From assembly GCA_002418895.1 (NCBI GenBank), contig DIFA01000018.1, positions 1-64,000 of the forward strand: a stretch of 64,000 nt of DNA, given 5' to 3'. Below the pieces are notes generated by a model, which did not search any database, was not told where the DNA came from, and saw only the letters and a program-made list of their open reading frames with translations. Positions 43,063 to 50,864 of this stretch are shown one piece after another; within the stretch, counting starts at the first letter, position 1, and each line of letters opens with the position of its first letter. The translations under genes were made by a program, and so were the position numbers. This DNA is from Dehalococcoidia bacterium UBA5760 (GTDB taxonomy: Bacteria; Chloroflexota; Dehalococcoidia; Dehalococcoidales; UBA5760).

Positions 43063-45855
43063 TTATGAAAAGAGGGACTTGACCCAGTTGATAAAGGAAT
43101 CCCAAAGGCTCTTAAATTTGTCGAACCAGCTGCCTCCTGCAGTGGCATCAAGGAAGTCGTCATCTTCAGTTGACCACCAGAAGTCGTCTTTTGTTGCAGG
43201 GCTAATTGCGGATACTGATTCGCCATCAACGGACACAGAATTATTCGCGGATAAGGTAGTGCCTGCCCCGGTTGATTCGGGGGTGTCCACGACAAGTTCA
43301 CCTTCCAGGCAGTGAATTTCAACATTATCTCCGGCAGTAACGGCAAACTCAGTATTCAGCCCGGTGACCACTGCCTTCGGACTATATGTCCACCATTCTC
43401 CATCCTGCGACCGCTTTATGTTGACAGGCACCGTGAAGTGGCCATCCTCCTTACTGCGGAAGCTGGCACTCCCTTGCCAGAGACGTACCTCAACCAGTTG
43501 GGGAGAACAATAACCCAGGAATATCTCGCTGTCCGGATCAAGGAAGATAACTCCCCAGGGGACGTCGTTTATGGTCAGGTGTAAGATTGCCTTTGAATCC
43601 GGGCCGGTGCGTAAGCTTTGAAAGGAATCGAACTGCGTTGGGCTGGATGTCAGCTTAGTCTCATGGCTGCCGGACGCATCATAACTTACGAGGTATACAT
43701 CACCCCAGTATTTAAAGACTTCAACGTGCGAACCTGCTAACTGTGGCCGCCAAATGTCGCTGGTGAGCCATGTTTTTACCTGTTCCCACGTATTCAAATA
43801 TTCGGTGATGGCTACATAGGGGACAGTGGGAATGTCTGGAGAATGCTTTACATCGGCCTCAGTCACGCTGGCCACGCCATTCAGGTAAGCTGATGCCGAA
43901 CTGACTACCCAGTCGTCGGGAAACCCGTATATGTTGCCGTACTGTATCTCGGTATTGAGATGGGCGCCGGTTGCCTCGCCGCTGTTGAGCTTTTTCATAA
44001 ACGGACTCTCGGAATAGAGTTGCTCTGCCGGGGTCCTGTGCGTCTGGTACCAACCGGCACCGACATTTCCGATTATCTTCTTGGCCCAGGAAACGCCGTG
44101 ATTCGGCGTTCCGACCATTATCAGTTTTCTGAGATCGTCTTCGTAGCCTGTGAGGCCATGGGAATAATAGCGGGAAATAAGTCCGCCCATGCTATGGCCG
44201 ACCGCATCCACCTTGGCCAGCTTGAGGTTAGCGTTGGCGTAGTCTGCCTTCTGCTTTCTGATGTCGTTCTTTAATATCACTGATAGTCCTTCGACAGACT
44301 GATCGGTAGCGCCGTAATTACCCAGGTAGGTGTCGAACTTCTCCCCCTGCAGGTAGCTGGACATCTTACCCCATGTAGCCGTAGCTCCGAGAAATCCGTG
44401 CACCAGCATTACCGGAGGGCGGCAGACCATGATTTCGGTCTCTATCTTCCCCTCCTGATCGCTGGCATCGGTATAGGTTAAGGTTAAGGGAATCACTGCC
44501 ATCCATACTCTGGAGCCTGATTGATGGACATTCAGCTCGCGGGTAAGCTGGCCCTTGGTGAGATAATCCGGTGGATAATAGGTAATCTCGGCCATTCCGG
44601 CGGAATCCAGGGTTATGTTACCGGTTGTACCTATGGCGCTCCCTTCCAGTCTGCCGAGATCCGGCTGGCTGATTTTCACGTTACTAAATCCTGGCAGTGA
44701 AATAGACATACCCAGAGAGCTGACTCCGTCTGCGGTAACGCCGATGAATGGCTCCCCCGTCGCGGCATTTATTTCCACCAGAAGACCAATATCCCCCACG
44801 ATAAAGGTGGTGCTGTTGCTGACACTAGGATATCCGGAATAGGATGCCGTCGCCGAAACAGTATAAACAGCCTGGGTAGCGTCCGCGGGTATGGCGAATT
44901 CACAGCGGTAATTACCGGATGAGTCGGTGGTCGCTGAATACTGGCTGCCGCTGACATCAACGGCTACAGCAGCACCGGCCAGCTTGCCCTGCGCATCTGA
45001 CACACTACCCTGAATAACCACTGTCTCTCCCGCGGAATAGGACCTCTTATCCGTGGCAACACTTAAGCTCATCCCTTCAGCAAGGGGACATCCGCTGGCA
45101 TCCACGGTAACGCCAGCTGGTGTTCCCGGGCACTGATCTATGTCATCAGGAACTCCATCCCCATCCGAGTCTTGAGCAGGGATTACCCCTCCTTCCCCAA
45201 CGATAAGGCCATACTTCACCGCATTGGAATATAAGGCTTCGGCTATCTCCTCATAGGAAATACCTGTAGCGACACTGAACCCTGCCCTAAAGTAGAAACG
45301 ACCTGATTGCCACTCTATGCTGGACCCCCCCAAAGAGCTGATACTGGTAATAATAGCTGGATTGTTATGAAATGTCGTTGTCTCAAAGCCAGCCATGGAT
45401 GCGGATAGCGCAATGCTTTCAGCTATCGCAGTCTCTGCCGCTGTTTCTGTGGAGTACGCCATGATTCTCAGTGGCCCTTCCTCCCACACCGTGTTACCTT
45501 GACGAATTGGAACATATAGCCAGTAGTGGGCAACGCCTGCCTTTGTTACGTATTCACCGCCTTTGCTTTCTAACACCGCCCTCGGGCCCACTATCTCAGG
45601 ACAATGGTAAGGGGCTTCGGCACTCTCATGAGCAGGCGTACCATAGAAACAGTAGCTCTGGTCCCAGCCGAACTCGGCACCAGCTTCGGTCAACACCTTT
45701 ATGATGGTTGCTTCCTGTGAGTCGCTTGGAGCTGCCTCTACTGCCAGTGCTGTCTTTGCTGGTAAAATGGCGCTCAGTCCCATCATTGCAAAGAGCATTG
45801 TCATGGTAATGAGGGCTATCAGAATTTTCCCGGTAATCCCCACTCTTGTCTTCAA
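43063..45855 (-). CDS. Secreted lipase-like alpha/beta hydrolase fused to a FecR-like domain
   Basis: The 930-residue protein has a signal peptide (cleavage near residue 37, after TALA), then a region of unknown fold, a thrombospondin type 3-like calcium loop (DSDGDGVPDDIDQCPGTP, about 229-246), Ig-like repeats (about 260-470), and an alpha/beta hydrolase with oxyanion PPVMLVHGFLG and nucleophile elbow GHSMGG (Ser555). A FecR-like domain follows (about 770-880), then an acidic stretch and the aromatic tail also found on the FecR protein at 38971-40281. It likely acts outside the cell on lipids or esters. The tail may keep it at the surface. Confidence 0.87.
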   Translation of the reverse strand: MKTRVGITGKILIALITMTMLFAMMGLSAILPAKTALAVEAAPSDSQEATIIKVLTEAGAEFGWDQSYCFYGTPAHESAEAPYHCPEIVGPRAVLESKGGEYVTKAGVAHYWLYVPIRQGNTVWEEGPLRIMAYSTETAAETAIAESIALSASMAGFETTTFHNNPAIITSISSLGGSSIEWQSGRFYFRAGFSVATGISYEEIAEALYSNAVKYGLIVGEGGVIPAQDSDGDGVPDDIDQCPGTPAGVTVDASGCPLAEGMSLSVATDKRSYSAGETVVIQGSVSDAQGKLAGAAVAVDVSGSQYSATTDSSGNYRCEFAIPADATQAVYTVSATASYSGYPSVSNSTTFIVGDIGLLVEINAATGEPFIGVTADGVSSLGMSISLPGFSNVKISQPDLGRLEGSAIGTTGNITLDSAGMAEITYYPPDYLTKGQLTRELNVHQSGSRVWMAVIPLTLTYTDASDQEGKIETEIMVCRPPVMLVHGFLGATATWGKMSSYLQGEKFDTYLGNYGATDQSVEGLSVILKNDIRKQKADYANANLKLAKVDAVGHSMGGLISRYYSHGLTGYEDDLRKLIMVGTPNHGVSWAKKIIGNVGAGWYQTHRTPAEQLYSESPFMKKLNSGEATGAHLNTEIQYGNIYGFPDDWVVSSASAYLNGVASVTEADVKHSPDIPTVPYVAITEYLNTWEQVKTWLTSDIWRPQLAGSHVEVFKYWGDVYLVSYDASGSHETKLTSSPTQFDSFQSLRTGPDSKAILHLTINDVPWGVIFLDPDSEIFLGYCSPQLVEVRLWQGSASFRSKEDGHFTVPVNIKRSQDGEWWTYSPKAVVTGLNTEFAVTAGDNVEIHCLEGELVVDTPESTGAGTTLSANNSVSVDGESVSAISPATKDDFWWSTEDDDFLDATAGGSWFDKFKSLWDSFINWVKSLFS
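43084..43134 (-). repeat. C-terminal tail module, copy 2
   Basis: These 51 bp encode part of the tail of the lipase-FecR protein and match 38989-39039 at 42 of 51 positions, so the tail has spread or been conserved as a module between two genes about 4 kb apart. Confidence 0.85.
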
Positions 45856-45967
45856 TACAACCTCCTTTGTGTCTTGCTGCCATCCCGAATTCAGATGCTA
45901 GAGGCTGACAGCTGGATTCCTCTGTTATGGGGTAATAGTACATGAATATTTAAGAATTCACAAGCAT

Positions 45968-46022
45968 CTTACCAAGCGCCATAGTAGGCGATTACTGTAT
46001 TTTCAATACAAGGCGTGGTAAG
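45968..46022. repeat. Inverted repeat between two hydrolase genes
   Basis: Arms CTTACCA...GCGCC (45968-45980) and GGCGTGGTAAG (46012-46022) pair with a small bulge, and TTTT follows at 46023-46026. It has the form of a plus-strand terminator, although both flanking genes are on the minus strand. Confidence 0.4.
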
Positions 46023-46111
46023 TTTTATAGTCTTTAGCAGTGCGGTTTTAGAAAAAAGCCTGTGATTTTAGATAGCGGATCGCTATTACTGAGGGATACC
46101 CGTAGATTTTC

Positions 46112-47032
46112 CTAGCCTAGGCTCGAACGGAAAAAGTGCTTTATCTTCCGGCTGATAAAGGGATATCCGAGCCATATGCTGGCATGGCCGCTGGGGAACC
46201 ATGTAATAGGGGGTCTGCCGGCAGATTCCCAAAAGTCTATGGTGGCTTCTTTCGGGATAATTTCATCCCAGCGCGCGTTTATCATAAGGAGAGGGCGGCT
46301 ACGGAGATAATGCGCGTAGGTCATGGCATCCACGAGAAAGCTGCGCTCCGGTGGGATAACCTGCTCCCAACCTTTTTCTATCACCTTGTCGAGGTATTGA
46401 CGGTAGCGCTGTTGCTGGGTGTTGAACTCGGCTTCGCTGCGGTGGAAGCCCCATTTCCGCGGCAGTACCCGGCTTCTCATTCCTATCTTTTCCAGATTCC
46501 CACCGCTGATAATCAGCACGCCGCTGTTTATGCGGTGGTCTATCCCCATGGTAATAGCGGAGATAAAACCCCCGAAGCTCAGCCCGACGATGCCGGTCTT
46601 TCCCTTAGCTAACTCGTCCCTGGTTCCTATCCAGTCGAGCACATGGCGTATATCAATGACTGAGGTACGGTAGTTCTCAAACCAATCGTCATCAGAAAGA
46701 GGACGACCGACTGATAATGTGCGACTGGAATGCGTGACGAGGTACATGATGAAAGAGGCAATTCCCTGGCCCGCCAGTTCACGGGCAAGGAACTTCATTG
46801 GGGTAACGCTCCGGTCGCCCAGCCCGTGAACCAGGATGGCCAGGGGCAGATTGTCGCCATAGGGTCTCAAGTATTCACCGTGTAATGCGTTGTTACTTTC
46901 TTTAGGAATGTTACACGCATGAGGAAAGCTGACGAGATATCGCTCGTATCTACCGTTGTGCTTAATTAGCCGGAGATCAGGGTCGGTGTTTGGCTCGTAG
47001 TCAAAAAGGTTGGTCATATTGGACATCATCAC
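46112..47032 (-). CDS. Alpha/beta hydrolase (dienelactone hydrolase-like)
   Basis: The 306-residue cytosolic protein carries an oxyanion strand LAILVHGLGD, nucleophile elbow GLSFGG (in GIVGLSFGGFIS), an acid in NARWDEIIP and the catalytic His in PSGHASIWLG. It has no signal peptide and so differs from the secreted lipase downstream. The substrate is unknown. The start is ambiguous among clustered ATGs; the first was used. Confidence 0.83.
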   Translation of the reverse strand: MMMSNMTNLFDYEPNTDPDLRLIKHNGRYERYLVSFPHACNIPKESNNALHGEYLRPYGDNLPLAILVHGLGDRSVTPMKFLARELAGQGIASFIMYLVTHSSRTLSVGRPLSDDDWFENYRTSVIDIRHVLDWIGTRDELAKGKTGIVGLSFGGFISAITMGIDHRINSGVLIISGGNLEKIGMRSRVLPRKWGFHRSEAEFNTQQQRYRQYLDKVIEKGWEQVIPPERSFLVDAMTYAHYLRSRPLLMINARWDEIIPKEATIDFWESAGRPPITWFPSGHASIWLGYPFISRKIKHFFRSSLG

Positions 47033-47188
47033 CTTCTGGAGAGGCCGAATAAACCTTGGTATCCGTCGAGTCTTATTCTATTCCTTTATCTCTACCTATA
47101 TCAACATACCGGTCTTATCACCACGGTTCATTCGCGATACGGATCGTCCTATCTCTATTTTAACTTTTGGAATTCAACATATAGTCTC

Positions 47189-47217
47189 TTGACACAGCTC
47201 GTGCGTAGGACTAAACT
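47189..47217 (+). promoter_or_regulatory. Sigma-70-type promoter
   Basis: A perfect TTGACA (47189-47194), 17-bp spacer and TAAACT (47212-47217) lie 33 bp before the ATG at 47250, which has a GGAG site. Confidence 0.6.
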
Positions 47218-47249
47218 CAAATTTTAGATATGCGCATAGGAGATACGCC

Positions 47250-47951
47250 ATGAGCAAAATATTCATTTCTGCAAAGTGTCCCGAGGACTGGAAGCGGCTG
47301 CTCGCCGAGCCGGAGAAACACTGGCAGACAGGCTATTCCGCCAGAACACTCGCGTATTGTTGGCAGGAAGCGGACGGTTTCCCGAGTTCAGTTAAAAACA
47401 CGTTTAAGAACTCCGGTATAGAATTATTTCATGATGTAAAGCTAATTGTTGCCTTTCCCGAATACCGGTCTGCCTTAAAGCCATACCTGTCGCAGCCATC
47501 TCAAAGTGAGATCTTTGCCCTAGCCAGGGCCGGGAACGGACAATTGATCTCAGTCACGGTGGAAGGCAAGGTGGATGAACCCCTTGATAGGGCTGTTGCT
47601 GATTGGCAGTTGACCGATATGGGCAATAAGCAGACCAGACTGAGGTTCTTATCTGATGAGTTAGAACGCACTAAGGCTGATATAGAACACATCAGGTACC
47701 AGCTTTTACGCAGGATTGCATCGGCACTGTTAGAAGCAAAAAGATTTAACGCTTCCAACGCCTTGATGCTGGTCCATTCCTTCAGCAGATTTGAAGGGAG
47801 CGAAAATAAAATCTTCCAGGATTACTGTGCTTTTGTTAGTTCCTTCGGGAAGCAGGGGGGAATGAATTCCGTGGTTTTTGTGAAGAACGTGAATGGTATA
47901 GATCTATACCTGGCGTGGGTAAATGGGGAGAGGAAATATCTGGAAAGTTAA
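47250..47951 (+). CDS. Conserved protein, DUF6946-like, possible PD-(D/E)XK-type nuclease
   Basis: The 233-residue protein opens with CPEDWKRLLAEPEKHWQTGYSARTLAYCWQEADGFP, a conserved start of a family of unknown role often found alone. In the middle, a GQLISVTVEGKVDE strand has an E-x-K that could form the core of a PD-(D/E)XK nuclease, after an acidic LFHDVKLIVAFPEYRSALK. The C-terminus has helical HIRYQLLRRIASALLEAKRFNA. No methyltransferase or other restriction partner is nearby. The nuclease role is only a structural guess. Confidence 0.55.
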   Translation: MSKIFISAKCPEDWKRLLAEPEKHWQTGYSARTLAYCWQEADGFPSSVKNTFKNSGIELFHDVKLIVAFPEYRSALKPYLSQPSQSEIFALARAGNGQLISVTVEGKVDEPLDRAVADWQLTDMGNKQTRLRFLSDELERTKADIEHIRYQLLRRIASALLEAKRFNASNALMLVHSFSRFEGSENKIFQDYCAFVSSFGKQGGMNSVVFVKNVNGIDLYLAWVNGERKYLES

Positions 47952-48056
47952 AGGTTAGAACTGCATGATTTGCCGGTGCTGATGCATCTTATCATGGCTA
48001 CAGTCACTAAGAATAGCGAATCAGTATAATTACCGGAGAGACATAGACATAAAAAG

Positions 48057-48167
48057 GCTCCAAGTAATCTCACTCTCTTACAGTTCTTCGACTGGATCCT
48101 TCCTTGACCTTACGGTGGCCGGTTGTTTCCCCTCTATCGAACCGCACTAAGCTCAACCACTTGGAGC
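48057..48167. repeat. Inverted-repeat-bounded element, possible ncRNA or mobile remnant
   Basis: Perfect 9-bp arms GCTCCAAGT (48057-48065) and ACTTGGAGC (48159-48167) enclose about 93 bp. On the minus strand, 48139-48154 can fold as a short hairpin (GAGCT and GGTTC), like the outer stem of a group II intron domain V but without its inner stem. The rest of the gap 47952-48342 holds nothing I can assign. Confidence 0.45.
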
Positions 48168-48342
48168 GATTGTAATGATCTCATATTCACATTAGCCTGT
48201 CAAAGCCGTTGAGCGGCTGAGAAAGGTAATAATCATATTGTCTGATTCATTCAAACTATCACGTAATCCCTAAAAATCCCTTTATTAACCTCTCGTCTTC
48301 ATAGGTAACACTATTCTGATACCGTTGCTCTTGGTTGGCAGG

Positions 48343-48684
48343 TCAGACAGTCTCGCTCATGTTACCCATGGGCTCGTTCCACACGTTTCGGATACAGGTG
48401 CGGCAATTTAAGTTGCACAGGCTTGTTGGTTCCAGGTATAACTTTGCTAATTGCGTGACAGGACGTAGTAGATAAAGTCCGTTGTTTAGCTCATTCACAT
48501 ACACCCGGGTTCCGGGCTTGGTGCCATATCGTGATGCTAGATAAGGTGGTATCGTTAGATGCCAGTCTTTGTCCGCTTCCAAGTATAGGTCACGGTCGGT
48601 TGTATTGTTATTCATAGTTGATATATGCGTGTTTTTGATTATCATAATATCACATTCCCGCCCAACGGACTTAGTCTTAACCAT
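48343..48684 (-). pseudogene. Truncated AbrB-radical SAM protein (N-terminal fragment)
   Basis: The 113-residue reading frame encodes an AbrB-like swapped-hairpin domain (DWHLTIPPYLASRYGTKPGTRVYVNE), then LYLEPTSLCNLNCRTCIRNVW with the radical SAM CX3CX2C motif, and stops seven residues after NEPMG. Full-length relatives, AbrB-fused radical SAM/SPASM proteins such as tungsten-cofactor-oxidoreductase maturases, are far longer. No continuation is seen in other frames. The reading frame could start at 48684 or at an internal ATG near residue 24. The break falls next to the inverted-repeat element. Confidence 0.8.
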
Positions 48685-48752
48685 CAGCCAAGCATAAAAG
48701 TACTAGAAATAGAAAGGTATCCTAATCTCCCAAACGATACTACTGAACACGG

Positions 48753-48780
48753 TTGACTAATGGGGATTTTGGTGTATACT
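48753..48780 (+). promoter_or_regulatory. Sigma-70-type promoter of the dodecin gene
   Basis: TTGACT (48753-48758), a 16-bp spacer and TATACT (48775-48780) precede the dodecin ATG by 43 bp. AAGGAGG lies just before the ATG. Confidence 0.72.
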
Positions 48781-48823
48781 GTAAGCTAGTCTAAACTCGA
48801 GAAGAAATTACAAGGAGGCGCAA

Positions 48824-49042
48824 ATGACAGTTACACGTGTGACGGAAATTAAGTCATCTTCTAAAACGAGTTTTGATGATGCGATCAAGCTGGGAATTGC
48901 TCGCGTCCAGAAGACTATTAGAAACGTCCGGTCTGCCTGGATTGAGAACCAGGAAATTATGCTTGATAACAAGGGGCAGATATCTGAGTACCGGGTACAG
49001 ATGAAGGTGACCTTTATTCTCGAAGATCCAAGCGGAAAGTGA
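48824..49042 (+). CDS. Dodecin
   Basis: The 72-residue protein fits the dodecin family: VTRVTEIKSSSKTSFDDAIKLGIARVQKTIRNVRSAWIENQEIML, then EYRVQMKVTFILED. Dodecins form hollow 12-mers that store flavin or bind CoA. The central Trp in SAWIENQ is the aromatic residue that stacks on the flavin. It is a single gene with its own good promoter and ribosome site. Confidence 0.9.
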   Translation: MTVTRVTEIKSSSKTSFDDAIKLGIARVQKTIRNVRSAWIENQEIMLDNKGQISEYRVQMKVTFILEDPSGK

Positions 49043-49087
49043 CCTGCCCCTCTTAAAGTCTCTCAAAATGTGACACGGTCTTCTGTA

Positions 49088-49954
49088 TCATAAGGGCTGA
49101 GTGCCTATTTTGCCCATGGCGCATTCAATCCATCCGTCGCTTGGCTTCTCAAAATGTGCGTTAGCGCCAGTCCTGTTTAGCTCCATGTCCGCCATAGAAT
49201 AGCCGGCGATGAAATCTCCGCTGTTTTTCAGGAAGAGCGTTCGTAATTCGTTCTTGGTATACGAAGTTACAGCGCTTAAGCCGCAAGAATCCTGAATTAT
49301 CTTGAAGATCTCTTCGGGTATCCGCCTTCTTGCCGGGTTAACATATCGGTAGGGTATCATGTATTCGATGATGAAAATGTTCTCTCTATCAGTACGCAAT
49401 CGGGTGATAATGTTCTGCAAATCATTTTTCTGCAGGTAGTAGCTGATACCTTCCATAATAATTATTGATTGCATATCATGACGGTATCCATTTATCGGCA
49501 TGTCCAGCATGCTTAAAATATCGGGCGAAGTAATGTCTGCTGTTACACAACGTAGTTTATCCGTTAATTCCGGGCACACGTTAAGGTATAGTCTCTTTTT
49601 GTCTTCCATTCCCGATAAATCAACCTCAAAAATACGGTGAATTTTGTGGGGATTCTTATACAGCAATTCTACGGGCAAAGGGGATTTTCCGGCAGCAAGA
49701 AAAATCAACTGAAATTCCTGTTTTGCGGCACTCAATTCCTGTTCTATCAAATGCTTTATAAAGCTTTTCCTGTTGAGAATGACCTCCTCGTACCAATCAC
49801 AAACGGAATTACACTCTTTAAGAAGAGCCTCTCCTGAAGATAAGTCGAGTTGATTCACATACTGCAGAACGGTGTCTTCGGTATAAAGTTTTAGTGCCCA
49901 TTGCATGACTAAGGCAGCCGTCGGCTCGAGTCTTAATTTATCCGTCAACATCAT
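49088..49954 (-). CDS. Leucine carboxyl methyltransferase-like SAM enzyme
   Basis: The 288-residue protein resembles the LCM/PPM1 family: QLIFLAAGKSPLPVELLYKNP, IFEVDLSGMEDKKRLYLNV, IIIMEGISYYLQKNDLQNIITRL and IEYMIPYRYV, all in order. In bacteria these enzymes methylate carboxyl groups of small molecules or polyketide-type products; the substrate is not known here. Its start overlaps the pseudouridine synthase stop by 4 bp (ATGA). Confidence 0.8.
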   Translation of the reverse strand: MMLTDKLRLEPTAALVMQWALKLYTEDTVLQYVNQLDLSSGEALLKECNSVCDWYEEVILNRKSFIKHLIEQELSAAKQEFQLIFLAAGKSPLPVELLYKNPHKIHRIFEVDLSGMEDKKRLYLNVCPELTDKLRCVTADITSPDILSMLDMPINGYRHDMQSIIIMEGISYYLQKNDLQNIITRLRTDRENIFIIEYMIPYRYVNPARRRIPEEIFKIIQDSCGLSAVTSYTKNELRTLFLKNSGDFIAGYSMADMELNRTGANAHFEKPSDGWIECAMGKIGTQPL

Positions 49955-50691
49955 CGTACTTTTTGCCTCATTGCTCCCTTGCTGAGTGATTCAACCTCCG
50001 CGGGACTGAGTTCGCGAGTCTCGCCCTCCGGTAGTCTATTTAACCTCAGACTACCCAGGCGTATCCTTTTCAACCCCAGCACATCGTGTCCCAGAGCGGC
50101 AAACATCCGGCGCACCTGATGTTTCTTGCCTTCATGAACGGCTATGGAGTAGCTGAAGTGTGGATGTCTGGATACCTTAACCTTAGCCGGGTGGGTCTTA
50201 CCATCATCCAGGTAGATTCCCTTCGCCAGTTCGGCTATTTCTTCCGGATTCAGTTCTCCGTCGATTTTAACCAGGTATTCTTTTTCTTGTTCAAAACGGG
50301 GATGGGTCAATCGAAAAGTAAGGTCGCCGTCATTAGTCATGAGAACCAGGCCTGTGGATTCTTTGTCCAGGCGGCCAACCGGGTAAATCCGGATGCCCCG
50401 GTATTTCTCCGGGAGGATGTCGATGACCGTTTTTCTCCCTCTGTCATCACTGGTGCTGGAAACAATGCCCTTGGGTTTATTGAGCATCAGATAAACATCA
50501 GGTTCTTTTTTGTATGAAGCACGTTTACCATCGATGGTGATAACATCCCTGACACTGTCAACCGGTTCGTTGAAGCTCTCAGCTACCTTACCGTTGATGG
50601 CTACTCCACCTCTCTTGATAACAGCTGCGATTTTTCTGCGAGAGCCAATCCCGGAAGCTGTAAGTAACTTGATTATGGGCTGTTGTGCCAT
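49951..50691 (-). CDS. RsuA/RluB-family rRNA pseudouridine synthase
   Basis: The 246-residue protein has an N-terminal S4 RNA-binding domain (IKLLTASGIGSRRKIAAVIKRGGVAINGK), then the catalytic domain with YPVGRLDKESTGLVLMTNDGDLTFRLTHP, where the Asp of GRLD is catalytic, and EGKKHQVRRMFAALGH. It isomerises uridine in 16S or 23S rRNA. It is cotranscribed with the methyltransferase at 49088. Confidence 0.93.
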   Translation of the reverse strand: MAQQPIIKLLTASGIGSRRKIAAVIKRGGVAINGKVAESFNEPVDSVRDVITIDGKRASYKKEPDVYLMLNKPKGIVSSTSDDRGRKTVIDILPEKYRGIRIYPVGRLDKESTGLVLMTNDGDLTFRLTHPRFEQEKEYLVKIDGELNPEEIAELAKGIYLDDGKTHPAKVKVSRHPHFSYSIAVHEGKKHQVRRMFAALGHDVLGLKRIRLGSLRLNRLPEGETRELSPAEVESLSKGAMRQKVR

Positions 50692-50864
50692 TTACTTCTG
50701 CCCTCCTGCATTTTTCGATACAATCCCGTCAGCTCGGCTAAACTCATAAAAATCTAAATCAACTGCTTCGAGCTAAGCAGTCCAGTCTTGAGAGTTGCTA
50801 CTTCAAAACTCCCGTAGTTATGTGTATACTGTGTTGATAGATTATACTTTAGACGGAGACAATA

